A DNA stretch of 64,000 bases from Pestalotiopsis fici W106-1 (taxonomy: Eukaryota; Ascomycota; Sordariomycetes; Amphisphaeriales; Sporocadaceae): NCBI RefSeq assembly GCF_000516985.1, contig NW_006917100.1, positions 2,035,490-2,099,489 of the forward strand, in the 5' to 3' direction. Below are positions 25,101 to 35,703 of this stretch, one piece after another (position 1 is the first letter of the stretch; every line of letters begins with the position of its first letter). The translations under genes were made by a program, and so were the position numbers. The notes beneath the pieces were generated by a model, which saw only the letters and a program-made list of their open reading frames with translations, made no database searches and had not been told where the DNA came from.

Positions 25101-26033
25101 TCAGACAAGATTGCCAGGCTATGGAGAACCTTAGACCCTGAAAGTGCACATACACCGAATGGGTGGCCATACATTGGTGCAACACCCCTCCATGTCCTAG
25201 TCGCACTCGGGTCCAGGAGCGCATTTGAAACGTTTCTGCAAGAAAACCCAGAGGTTGACGGCAGAGACTTGGAAGGAAACACACCACTACTTCTTGCCAT
25301 CAGAGAGTCCCATCTTGACATGGCCCTGATGCTGGTGAACCGGTCCGTTGATTGGAAACTTCGGTACGCCAACGGGATTGACGAGGATATCAGACGGATT
25401 GACAACACTGACAATCGAAAATCATACGTGGTAGATATCAACGCGGAGAATTAGGATGGTGACACTCCTTTAGTCATCGCCCTAGAAGCAGAAGCCAGAG
25501 AGTTGATTCTCGGACTAATTGAGGCGGGCGCTGGCCTTAACGTTCCGGATAAAGAAGCCGCATTGGTTTCTTATGCCGTTCGTAACAGGGACAATCATCT
25601 GTTTATGCAACTTATCAAGACAGGTTTCCAACTTGACGGTGCCATATATTTCGTGGTGCAGGAGCTATCCTACGAGGGCAAAGATGATGTTCTTGAAACA
25701 TTCCTTTCCGAATTGCTGATAGCGGGTGCAAACACATGCCGATTGATGGCGTTCAATGCAACATCTAACGCCGATACGTACTATAATAATGTCAACAATG
25801 AAGATGAGGACGACGATGCCATTCTATTGGCGTCACGAAGAGGACAAGCGTCTACAGTCTCTACTCTTCTAATACATGGCGTATCGGCCACTTACCAGGG
25901 CAGTAACGGACAGACGCCCCTCGATTTAGCTCTAGCCGGCGGGCATCTTGATATAATCAGGCTGCTTCTCGAAAAAGGCGTCGACCAAAATGCTTTATGC
26001 AATAAGCACGGACAGATACCACTTGAGTTAGCT

Positions 26034-26519
26034 TTAGGAAAGGGGCAATTCGACGTCGCCAGATTGCTTTTCGAAATGGGCGCCGACCCGAATGCTTTAG
26101 GTAGCAATCAAAACCAGACACTACTTTAGTCAGTTTTGGGAAAGGGGCAACTCGACGTCGCCAGACTGCTTCTCGAAATGGGCGCCGACCCAAATGCTTT
26201 AGGTAGCAGTAAAGACCAGACACTACTTCAGTCAGGCTTTTAGGGTAAAAAGGGGNNNNNNNNNNNNNNNNNNNNNNNNNNNNNNNNNNNNNNNNNNNNN
26301 NNNNNNNNNNNNNNNNNNNNNNNNNNNNNNNNNNNNNNNNNNNNNNNNNNNNNNNAAATAGGCGCCGACCTAAATGCTTTAGGTAGCAGTAAAGACCAGA
26401 CACTACTTCAGTCAGCTTTGGGAAAAGGGCAACTCGACGTCGCCAGACTGCTTCTCGAAATGGGCGCCGACCTAAATGCTATAAGCAGTAGTAAAAAACA
26501 GACACTACTTCAGTCGGCT
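26034..26519 (+). repeat. Near-identical 102-base ankyrin repeats
   Basis: Units of 34 codons start at about 26034, 26136 and 26418, with a partial unit just after the gap. The core GKGQLDVARLLLEMGADP is almost unchanged between units at the DNA level, unlike the more diverged ankyrins on either side. Such uniform units are a known feature of some fungal NLRs and point to recent duplication or gene conversion. The gap inside them is most simply a repeat collapse. Confidence 0.85.
26256..26355. other. Assembly gap (100 N)
   Basis: Exactly 100 N, a conventional length for a gap of unknown size. Bases just before it (about 26235-26255) do not align cleanly with the neighbouring repeat units, which suggests low-quality contig ends. 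Confidence 0.97.
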
Positions 26520-27368
26520 TTAAATAACGGGTATTTCGACAAAGTTGAACTGCTTCTCGAAATGGGCGCTGATCTGCATGCGGTAAACAATAAGGATAGA
26601 CAGGCACTACTTTATTCAGCTTCTGCTGCCGGATATTTGGAAGCAGTCAGATTACTTCTCGATAAAGGTGCCGACCCAAATGCTACACAAAGCAACAAGG
26701 ACGGACGAATACCACTTTATGCTGCTACCACCAACAGACATATCAAGGTGGTCCAACTTCTTCTGGAGAAGGGCGCTAAAGTAGATGCCTCGGGGTATCT
26801 CGGACGGACACCACTTTATTCTGCTTGTGCCAACGGACACATCGAGATAGCCAGGTCCCTTATAGAAAAGGGTGCAAGCCTGAGATTTCTAGACGGTTAC
26901 AAACGAACAGCACTCGAACTTGTTGTTGCTAACAATCATTTCGAACTTGTTGCACTCCTTGTGGAAATGGGTGCTAACCCAAATGTTAGAAACGATCTTG
27001 GACGGACGCTGCTCAATCTTGCTGCGGGTGGTGGGCGCCCTGAATTAGTTGAACGACTTCTCAGGGTAGGTGCTGATTTAAGTATTGCTGACTTTCACGG
27101 ACGAACTCCGCTTCATTCTGCTTCAAACTGCGACAACCCCGAAGTGGCTAAATTACTTCTTGAAAATGGTGCAAGCCTAACTACCCTCGATCGGGGCGGA
27201 AGGACGCCGCTTGATTTAGCTTTACTTGGACGGAATTTTGAAGTGGCTCGGTTTCTACTGATGTGGGGGCGCTGGAGAAGTCCCTATAACGGCTTAGCTT
27301 GGAATGGCTCAATAGTCCAAATGGGGCATATAAGCCTTTGTTTTTCGTTGCGTTCAGCATACGGATAA

Positions 27369-28669
27369 TGGATCCATCGTTTTCTTCAATTGATACAGTT
27401 CCCATATACTTCACGATACAATTTGCTATTTGGTCAAAAACCATACAATGGCTGCAGCCTCACGTCTGTACGTCTTAGGTGGGGTTGTTTTGGTTTGGTT
27501 TTCGTTTGGTTTTCGTTCACCATCTCACTACGGGAACAGGGTGAAAATTTAGAGATCGTGGAGAACTAGTTGAAAGAGTAATAGTAGCTGGTTCGCAGGC
27601 TCGCCCACTCAGTGCTGCTGACTTTCGTCAGGGCTTTTCAAGTGTTAGGCTGGATTGTACGTTATACTGCATACCTACATAATCAGGCAAAACCTGTCCG
27701 GAGTCGTGATCCTCAACTCGACCTTCATCAGCCGCACTAATTCGAAGTTCCTCCTCGTGTTATCTTATGTTCCAAGTCTATCAGGGCTTTGTAAATGCTC
27801 AAGTCCCACCAGTACCGATGACCCCGCGCGCGATAACTCAGACAATGTGAAGTGATTGAATATCAGGAGTCTGAGGGCAAGGAGGGACAGGAAGATTAAG
27901 CTGTCGGGATGTGCATGCGTATCACACAGCTCGGCCGAGTAAGCGCCACGAGTGTGAAAAAGGGCATTTCGAGCTTGATACACTTGCCATTAGATAGCTC
28001 ACGAGACTGCAGCCTTTGGTATCTTAGGATAACGTAGTACTGGTGGTTCCCGAGCAAGACTACCATTACACAGTTCTGTTCCCGAACCGGAAGAATCGGC
28101 CTGGCCGGCTGCCTCTGTAAGCGAAGGCGTTCGGGATCTGCTCACCGCAGTACCGCTGATCATCCAGTGCCCTTGGTCGAGACGAAGCTGAAGCAAGGCA
28201 TTCGTCTTCTCGCGTTGCTTGGGCCCTACTAGGTGTCTAAGCTTCGAGGCGATACTTGTTCCGACCCAATTGGAGATCTTGGATAAAACTGTCGAATATG
28301 TATTCTTCAAACAGTTTCAGGAACGCTATCGCAGTTGCGGGAGGTTACTCAGACTATGGCTTTCGGTTTGGCAGCTGGATCACTACGAAGTTGTTGAGGT
28401 ATCTTCGATCCACATTGCATATGTACCCAGTGTCTACTGTACGGGATGAGGCTGGTCTAACTGGTTGGATCTCGCGGGGTCCCTTTCAGGAGATCTAGCA
28501 GTCCGCTGGTTCCTTTCTTGGCATCTCCGGGCCACTACCAAGAATATGGATACGCCTCAATGACATCGATCTTGCACGGCACATATTCTCTGCCCTCAAA
28601 TGATGTACGAGCTAAACATGACATTATGCCTGCATGCCTTCGAGATAGCGGCAAGTGATTGCCTGCCAT
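27369..28669. other. Intergenic region with a possible gene relic
   Basis: About 1.3 kb. Near 27480-27525 there is a short TTTGGTTTTCG-like tandem repetition. The plus frame around 28270-28400 reads like coding sequence (ILDKTVEYVFFKQFQERY, then RLLRLWLSVWQLD) but has no start, no partner exons and no family I can name. It may be a remnant. Confidence 0.3.
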
Positions 28670-30480
28670 TTATTTTCTCCTCCAGACCAAGGGACATTTC
28701 TCTGGATGTAACATCTGCAACAGCAATACAGGGGCCGAGTCGAATTCGATCTGATGCAGCACCCTCTGACGAGCGGCGTCGGCTGTCTCTCCGGTTCTGA
28801 GGACTGGGTCAACGCGCCAATCTCGAAAGAGCGATGCTATAGTCGCGACGGATTCAACTTGTGAGAACTTTCTGCCCACACAGTCGCGAGGGCCTCCTGA
28901 CCATGCAAGGAATATGCCGCGCGCTGGAGTGATGAATTCTTCTGTATCGATTGTGTCCGTAAGTGAAGCCGCGTTAGCGGATCTTATAAAACGAGACGGC
29001 CGCCATTGCAGAGAATCGCTGCCCCAGTATTTTGGGTCTGTCTGCAAAGATGCATAACTTGGGACAATCATTGTCTTTGGCGGCAGAACCAGAGTCTTTT
29101 CTCCTACGGTGAAAGTCTGTGGTGTCTGTGTATCCACTACCTTGGACGTCGGAACGGGCGTGTAAAGTCGGAGCGTCTCATAAATGACAGCAAGACAGCG
29201 CTTCAGGCGAGGATAGTCCGAGTACAGCCACTCATCTGGCTCACGGTCACCCATGACATGGTGGATCTCTTCCGAAATCCAATCCTGGGTGGCAGGGTTT
29301 GCTGCCAGGAAGCACAGGGCAAAAGTGAATGTGTGAGCAGTGGTGTCGTGACCAGCGAAATTGAACGTGAACATATTGCCATATATCTCACTTTCCGTCA
29401 GACCGCCGAGCGTGGATGCGGTAGCTTCATCCTGAGATGCACGAACCAACGAGTTCATAAAGTTTCGATCTTTGGAACCCCCTTCCGCGAGAGATTTCTT
29501 TTCATCCTCGTAGACTTGAGTTAAATGCCGTTGAAATGAGACACATGCCGCATGAACTTGTCGCAGCTTTCGTGGGAGCCAAGGCTTTGCGAGAAAGTTT
29601 CTGCCTAGTGCAAAAATCAAGACACAATTCTCCAGGATCATTTTCAGAGAGTCTTTGTAGTTGATTTCAAGATCGTCGGAGATGCTTCTATCCTCTTCAT
29701 CGTGGCCTTGAAACTTGAAAGACTTGCCGAAACCAGCTCGGGACATGACGTGGAGGGACAGAGTTCGGAGGTCATCGGCAGTTGTGCGCACGGATGACTT
29801 TGAGGTCCAGTAGCGGAGCACATCTTGAGCCACTGTGATGCTCTCAGTCCAGGCAACGTGGTTGGTTTGGTCATTGAATGAGGAGGCTGTGATTCGGCGA
29901 TGTTTCAACCACTGCGCTCCTTGGGCCTGCATATCACAGTGTGAGTTTATAAAAACATTCTAGCCACTAGATATCTGAAGCTCACAGTAGATATGTTTGG
30001 ACCGAATACATCGAGTATTGCTGAATAGTTTCGAACCTTAATTATGAGCTTCATGTCGATTAACGGCGAGGACGCACCTGTAACAGATACATCGCGGGGA
30101 AACTCCTTCCCGCAACGCCAAATATCAATCACGGCGTCAGGGTCAGCGACATAAAGCCACGTGTTGAGCGAAGAAACAAGAATGTATGCATCGCCCATCT
30201 CGTGATGCGAGTAGTATCTGTCAGGTACTTCCCAGCCTCGGAAATTGTAACGAGTGAAGCTGTTGTTTCCGAGTCCAAATGGAAGTTGTTTGATCAGTGA
30301 GATAACTCGACGATCAACCACCAACCACAACGGATTGACATGGTCGAATAGAATAATCCGGACTGGAACACCAATCTTGCGAGCTTTTAGGTAATTGCGA
30401 AGCAATGAGAGACTAGACTGCAGGACTACGCCGGTCACCAGCAGTATTACGACCCCAAGGATCGCCAAAAGGACCGCCAT
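28670..30480 (-). CDS. Cytochrome P450 monooxygenase
   Basis: A second heme monooxygenase, starting at the ATG at 30478-30480 with a hydrophobic anchor (LLAILGVVILLVTGVVL) at once. Exons 30480-29986 and 29926-28670 give 583 residues. That is slightly long, and a further 54-base intron (about 30093-30040, between FPRD and RNYSAILDVFGPNIST) would keep the frame and bring the protein to a normal 565 residues. Family landmarks are the C-helix QWLKHRR, the I-helix NFAGHDTTAHT, the ExxR motif ETLR, the PERF-like WRPSRF, and the heme loop WSGGPRDCVGRKFSQVE, in which the usual leading phenylalanine is tryptophan. The GRKFSQVE continuation resembles a group of fungal P450s of unknown substrate. It stands alone, next to the NLR relic and a nuclease-fold protein, with no biosynthetic partners in view. 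Confidence 0.9.
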
Positions 30481-31045
30481 TTTAGGCTGCAGTATGGGAC
30501 TGCGTTGTTCTGAGACGTTGCAGAAAGATAGCGGACAATATCACTCAAGGATGCCCAGGCTCATTCGATCGGAGAGGTAAAAGTGTATAGGAAAGGATGA
30601 CATGCGTGGTTCAATGAAAGAGTAAGGATTTGGGGGTTGGAAGGCAAAGTGACATTAGATCGATGGCACTTCCAAGAAAATTGAGAAGAAACAACAATGA
30701 CCAGGTTTGGGAATACGTGCCCCAAGGGCACATGATGCCAGGGATTGGGGGCCAGCGGCTACTGGTTGCGGCTTTGCTGACCATGCCAAGAGACCACGCT
30801 AATACATTTTACCCTTGCCTTGTCTACCACTAACCACTACACTCCCAGCCACTATCCGCTTTGCAACAGAACAAGAAATAAATATTATCTACATTCAGAC
30901 ACGTACAGGCTAGAATTTGAATACCTACATAGTAATTATTAACATATATCTAGAGCACGGTAGTTTGTATCAAAAAGCAGTAAATTCTCGAAAGAGCGTT
31001 GGGAGCGTGCCCAGATTGGGCGTCCACGGCCCAGCCGTTGCAATA
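30481..31045. other. Intergenic region upstream of the second P450
   Basis: About 565 bases with no supported gene. It serves as the P450 promoter (right side) and the 3' flank of the next minus-strand gene. Confidence 0.5.
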
Positions 31046-32620
31046 TCAAGATTGGGTTGCCGAGCTCTTTCGCTTTTTGCAAGGAGCTGGAACGTCACCC
31101 TTACTGCTGTGATTTGAATCATTCTCTTTATCCGTGGGAGGCGCTGCGGTGGCCTTTTCTTCTTCTTCTTCTTCTTGTTCGGTTAGAGTCGGCAGGTTCT
31201 GCGGAGGACTGGTCGAGTCGGACAGTTTTGAATTCTCCGTGTCGCACTCATCCGGGAGCTGATCAATGATCGAGCGGATCCGTTGCAAGTGTGTCGGCAC
31301 CCAGACATCATAAATGTTCTTTGTAAATTGGTAGGCTTTCCACCTATCTTGGCCGTCCTGTGCCTTAAGGGCAATGGGAGCGATTAGATGGTGGTAGTAT
31401 TTGATGCCTCCGGCCTCGTCGATCACCGCGTAGTGGCCATAGATCCGTACCCACGCGTCGTCATATGAGATGGAAAACGCGAGAATCTCACGATTGAGTT
31501 CATTCTCGCGCTTCACGAGGCGAAAAAGCGCGAGAATGCCTCGCACCGCCAGCGCCATACTGTGCGCGTTCTGTCGATCTGCGGTGTTGAGCCCCGGCTC
31601 TCCACATTTCACTTCGCAGGCTAGGAACGGGAAAAACATCCTGTTTGTGGCCATGAAAAAGGACCGCTCGGTACTGCCCCAAGGTATGTCGCGTACAAAA
31701 GGGGACAGTCTTGCAAGCTGAAGTTTAGTGAAGGCGTCTATTTTGAATCCAACGGAGTAGTCCGGCTGTGGACGGGCTCCTGTAAGCGGAATTGAACGAT
31801 TCCAGCCATCATCGAAGCTCTCCTCCAGAATATGCAGGTGCTTGTCACCCTTCCTGGCAAGAATGGCTGCCGAAGGAACGATAAGCTGTCCGATGTTTCG
31901 GATGACCCGAGCCTCATTTCGGCCTCGTAAATCATCCAAAGTCGTGGCAAACATCTCATCGTGGAACAGCGAATTCTCTGGAAACGTCTGCTTCAGTTCA
32001 AGCAAACTTTTGTACAAGACTTTACTCTCTTCGGAAACTCCTATTTCTGACTCAGTCAAGAAACAATTCTTCTCTAGAAGTCGCTGCTCATAGCGTGGAG
32101 ATGCATACGGCACGCTCTGTGCCTGCGATTTTGCTGAACTCCGCGTCACAGGCGTCCCAGAGTCTGCCCGTTTCCAGCCGGTCGAGATTTCGCTGTATTC
32201 ACTTTCTGTGAGACCTTCCATCTCGGATTCAACGTTTTTGTTGCCGGACCAGTGTCCTTCGTTTATCCAGAGCGCGATTGGGTCACTGTTTTCGACTATG
32301 TCAACTGTGTAGTCAGAACTCAGTGTTGTTATGCGTGATTGATTCGTTTGCACAGGATCCTGTGCTTCTTCAAGCGCTCTCTTCTGATCTCGCACATTTC
32401 GGCTCGTTGATGTTGCACCAGACGATACTGCATTTAAGTCTCTACTGTCCGCCGCGCTTCCTTGTCCTGGTTGCTTTGCTGTTCCTTGTCCCGATTGTTT
32501 CCCTGGTTTTTGTTCTGTTCATTATTAGTACAAGAAATGTCTCCTCTTGATATACGAACCTTGTTCTACTGGCGTATTATGCGACTGCTGACGTGCTTTC
32601 TGAGCTCGAGTTTGGACCAT
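31046..32620 (-). CDS. PD-(D/E)XK nuclease-like protein (DUF7924-type)
   Basis: Two exons (32620-32560 and 32514-31046) give 509 residues; the start MVQTRAQKARQQS lies in a short first exon, and the donor GTTCGT and acceptor AACAG keep phase. The N-terminal 150 residues are polar, low-complexity and probably disordered. The folded core shows a pattern resembling PD-(D/E)XK enzymes: PDYSVGF with a conserved aspartate, then about 60 residues later the ExK in FLACEVKCG, followed by ADRQNAHSMALAVRGIL. The C-terminal tail has a six-glutamate run encoded by a GAA/CTT microsatellite and ends in a basic KKRK stretch that could be nuclear-targeting. Large fungal families of this layout have no known role. 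I think the nuclease fold is likely from the motif spacing, but activity is not shown. It has no operon-like partner. Confidence 0.72.
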
Positions 32621-33796
32621 GTTGATGAAGATGATAGGTTAGGGCGAGGTGTCTATTGCGGCTATATCCTACGCAGTACAGTTGCGTGCAGAGATTCTAG
32701 ATGGGATTGACCGAATTCGACAGCTACTGGATTTTGATGGATGAAGTGACTGAGGGTCGTGATACAAAGTGTTTAAGATTTTAGGAAAGTTCGACACGGA
32801 GCTTTCGTTGGTGGTGTAAGTTGATGATTGATGGTGAAAAATCGTTGAAAAAGAAAATAAAGGAAATAAAGAACTGTGAACAATGAAGTGGGACCATCAT
32901 CCAAAGACAAAGGGTCCATACCTAACTAGTAGGTAATAAGCTACACAGGTCATCCTAGTATACAAAGAACTTGACAGATTGTAGCCGTTCTGCTATAGTA
33001 TCCGCCAATGTTGGAGGACTGTTTCTCCATAATTGTTAACCATGTATGTATGACCTTATAAACTACTTCATACTTAGCACGGTAGGGTTCTTAGGCTGCT
33101 GAATACCCAACCGCTTGGTAATTCGTAGGAAAGTACCCAAGTAGTAAGGACCTCTCCTAGATACCGTTGTACTTTCGCAATCTGCAGCAGAAGCCCAGAG
33201 GGTAGCATATAATTCTACTAGGTTAGCTAAATAAACACCGGCATGAGCACATTACTTGAAGAAAACTTCTTAGTTGCTCGGGGATTGTAAAGACCACTAA
33301 CATAAATTCGAAAACGCTACCTACGTTTAGCGCATTTTGATTTCAAGAGTAATTCAAACGTGTGTACCGCCGAGAACCTTGCAAAGTCATCAATCGCCCC
33401 CAAATCCAACTACTGGACGAGCGTCCCCACCCCCACGCCCTATAAAGGTTAAAGATTCGAGATTTGCCAGACCAAATTGCTGTGGCATGTATGAATCAGG
33501 ACCTAGGTAATTATTTAATGTGTCGCTTCCAGTTCTGGGCAACAAATCGTCTTTTGTGAATGCAGAGGGCCAAAAATGGTTCCGTAACACAAGGCTGTGT
33601 TTGACACAGCCACTGTTCATACATGAATGACTTGACCACCTGTAGCCATTATTGAAGTTGCTGAGTTCTCACCTTCGTTCCTCTCTTGTTTTATGTGCCA
33701 ATTACCTGCAAATATCACTGCTGCCAAAAAATGGTCGCCCGGTATTATGTATTGCCATTTTCGCTCAATAGTGAGTGTCTTTCGCTCACAGAAATA
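32621..33796. other. Intergenic region
   Basis: About 1.2 kb between divergent genes. It is AT-rich around 32880-33350, with no coding signal that I can support. Confidence 0.5.
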
Positions 33797-35029
33797 ATGT
33801 CTCTCTTAACACTATGCCTTGCGCCACTTATTACGCACGTTGCATCAGGCTCATCTAGTGTGTCTTGCCTCGTAAACGACAAACCACAATGGTACGAGAA
33901 AATCTGTCACTATAATCCCACGTCCATCCTGTGGCGCTATGCTGCCATCACCGACCGGCGCATTCGAGCCATATCATGGGACAAATCCGACATGGCTGCA
34001 ACCAATGCAATATTTTGGACATCTCACGGCTGGGATGGTTCCGAGGAAATGGTATCAATCGCGGAAATCTGTTGCTTACGCCTACCAGAACATTCCCGAG
34101 TTGATATCATGTCAAGCGCTATGCTGAAGACTGTCTTCACCACAGCACAGGGCATCTCTGCGCTTTACTGGATTGTGTATCACTTGGTCAGCCCCAAAGA
34201 TACCGACAGCTTCATATCGCTCGTTGGCGTTGACAATATCTTTCTTCCACTGGCACTTTTCGGACTGCTCCGACTCTGCGCCTCTACATGGCTCACAGAT
34301 GATTACGTCTATGCTGCTAGATCTGATCTTCATTTCAAGCCGCTCCCACCAACTCCAATACCAGGAAATTCTCCTAGCACCATGCGCACGGCACAGGGAA
34401 CGAATCATAAGCCTTTCGCCATACCGGTGACGAGAACGAACCGTTATAATTCAACATCATATTGGCCATCTGTGGCGTTTCGGATTGCCTATGTATTGAT
34501 ACTCGTGGTGTATTGGGCAGTTTGTGTTATATATGCTCTCCCAATATCCTGGCAAAATGTCCCTCTTGGCTCAACCATGAGCTTGACAATGTTTCTGATG
34601 GCGTTTCTCTATCTCGCATTTCTGACAATATCGGTCCCACTTCTCGCCTATTACTCAAGTCGTCAAGAAAGACCAACAATCATACCATGCATCTCAAATC
34701 GGGGGTACAGACTGTACACCTTCGTGATGCTCGCTTATGTCTTGTTCTTCATAGTCATTGCAACTTTGGAGACCACGAAAACACCACAGGGTGGTTACTC
34801 AAGCATAAGATGGGACACAGGCGGAACAGGGTGCAATCCTAAGATATGGTATGCAGGTTTTCCAAACTCACTCTTCTTCGGCCTTGCCTCGACGCATAGC
34901 AACATTTCAGTCAGCCCTGGATCAGTATCCGGGGATGCATGGGCACCGTCTGCAGTTTGGAATGCGTCTGGGTCTGAATTGAGTCTGTATAATTTCACAG
35001 GGTATTGCCGTGGCATCGCAATGGTATGA
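33797..35029 (+). CDS. Multi-pass membrane protein of unknown function
   Basis: A single open frame of 410 residues from the ATG at 33797. An upstream in-frame ATG at 33731 is possible, but the later one places a clean signal-like segment first (MSLLTLCLAPLITHVASG). At least five further hydrophobic segments are visible: around LKTVFTTAQGISALYWIV, IFLPLALFGLLRLC, FRIAYVLILVVYWAVCVIY, MSLTMFLMAFLYLAFLTI and TFVMLAYVLFFIVIATLE. The lumenal N-terminal region has PTSILWRYAAITDRRIRAI and IFWTSHGWDGSEE. Near the end there are N-glycosylation-type NxS/T sites (HSNIS, WNASG, YNFTG). I do not recognise the family beyond fungal-specific membrane proteins. A donor-like GTATGA directly follows the last ATG codon, so a further 3' exon cannot be ruled out. 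Confidence 0.6.
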   Translation: MSLLTLCLAPLITHVASGSSSVSCLVNDKPQWYEKICHYNPTSILWRYAAITDRRIRAISWDKSDMAATNAIFWTSHGWDGSEEMVSIAEICCLRLPEHSRVDIMSSAMLKTVFTTAQGISALYWIVYHLVSPKDTDSFISLVGVDNIFLPLALFGLLRLCASTWLTDDYVYAARSDLHFKPLPPTPIPGNSPSTMRTAQGTNHKPFAIPVTRTNRYNSTSYWPSVAFRIAYVLILVVYWAVCVIYALPISWQNVPLGSTMSLTMFLMAFLYLAFLTISVPLLAYYSSRQERPTIIPCISNRGYRLYTFVMLAYVLFFIVIATLETTKTPQGGYSSIRWDTGGTGCNPKIWYAGFPNSLFFGLASTHSNISVSPGSVSGDAWAPSAVWNASGSELSLYNFTGYCRGIAMV

Positions 35030-35703
35030 CTTTCGTCATCTCTCAAGGAACCAGCCTTGAATCCTCGGCCGTGCTAGTCATCTGTGTTCGGAGGCAGTCA
35101 GCCTCACGTATAGAGACCACAGCATAAGAGTACATGAGCTTTTTCGTAGCCTTCCCATCATGAAATACCTGAATGGATTCAAGGTGCTCATCCCACTACA
35201 GACTTCTTAAAGTGCATTTCGAATCTTCCCAAATCCAAATCATCACTAGCCTACCCCCTTGCGCTGTAAGTTATCTCTGTCACTCTCTTTTTGTCTACGA
35301 GCTATGGCATACCGACTTGTTGTTACCTGGCTTACTTAGGTCAACTCCCCAAGATTTCGACTTGTGGACCAATGTTGGCCATCACTAACAACCAACATTG
35401 AAGGCTTTCAATTAACCTACATAGGCACGCAACCAGGTAATTGGGGACCTTATAAGTGGGACACGTGAATGGGGTGCTGAAATTCAATGGTACGTACGAC
35501 ATACTTTGTACACAGCGGTGTTTAAGGGACGTAGAGGATATTATCATACATTCAAGCGCTCAATGTTTCCACAAGATCCTCACGGTTGACTGCATTGGAA
35601 ATGCAATTTAGGCCTTGCTATACCAAGAAATCACACCCGAGTCCGCCCTCACGAATGAACCAACTTTTGGACCCCTCATGTGCATGATCGTTTCCACCCA
35701 TTA
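35030..35703. other. Intergenic region
   Basis: About 670 bases between converging genes, with no supported coding content. Confidence 0.5.

Larger units (their letters stand above)
22107..27368 (+). pseudogene. Decayed NLR: alpha/beta-hydrolase + NACHT + ankyrin repeats
   Basis: Fungal NLRs act as intracellular receptors in self/non-self recognition and programmed cell death. Several exons build the N-terminal part: a lead domain (22107-about 22468), then a hydrolase-like domain with GLGGHAFG and the nucleophile elbow FIGHSLGGLVIKE. The usual element PPEVLVDVSSATCG and PINRNHSELVKY precede the NACHT. The NACHT has Walker A GNPGAGKS (about 23769) and Walker B VIFIDALDECGE (about 24090). About a dozen ankyrin repeats follow to 27368. 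In the same frame there are stops at 24777-24779 (TAG), 25452-25454 (TAG), 26127-26129 (TAG) and 26241-26243 (TAG, next to the gap). The end also looks frameshifted near 27260: the final ankyrin LL-x-x-GA pattern continues only in another frame. As sequenced it cannot make the full protein. A truncated receptor ending at 24776, with the NACHT but no ankyrins, is possible. The 100-base gap means the true repeat number is unknown. Confidence 0.85.
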
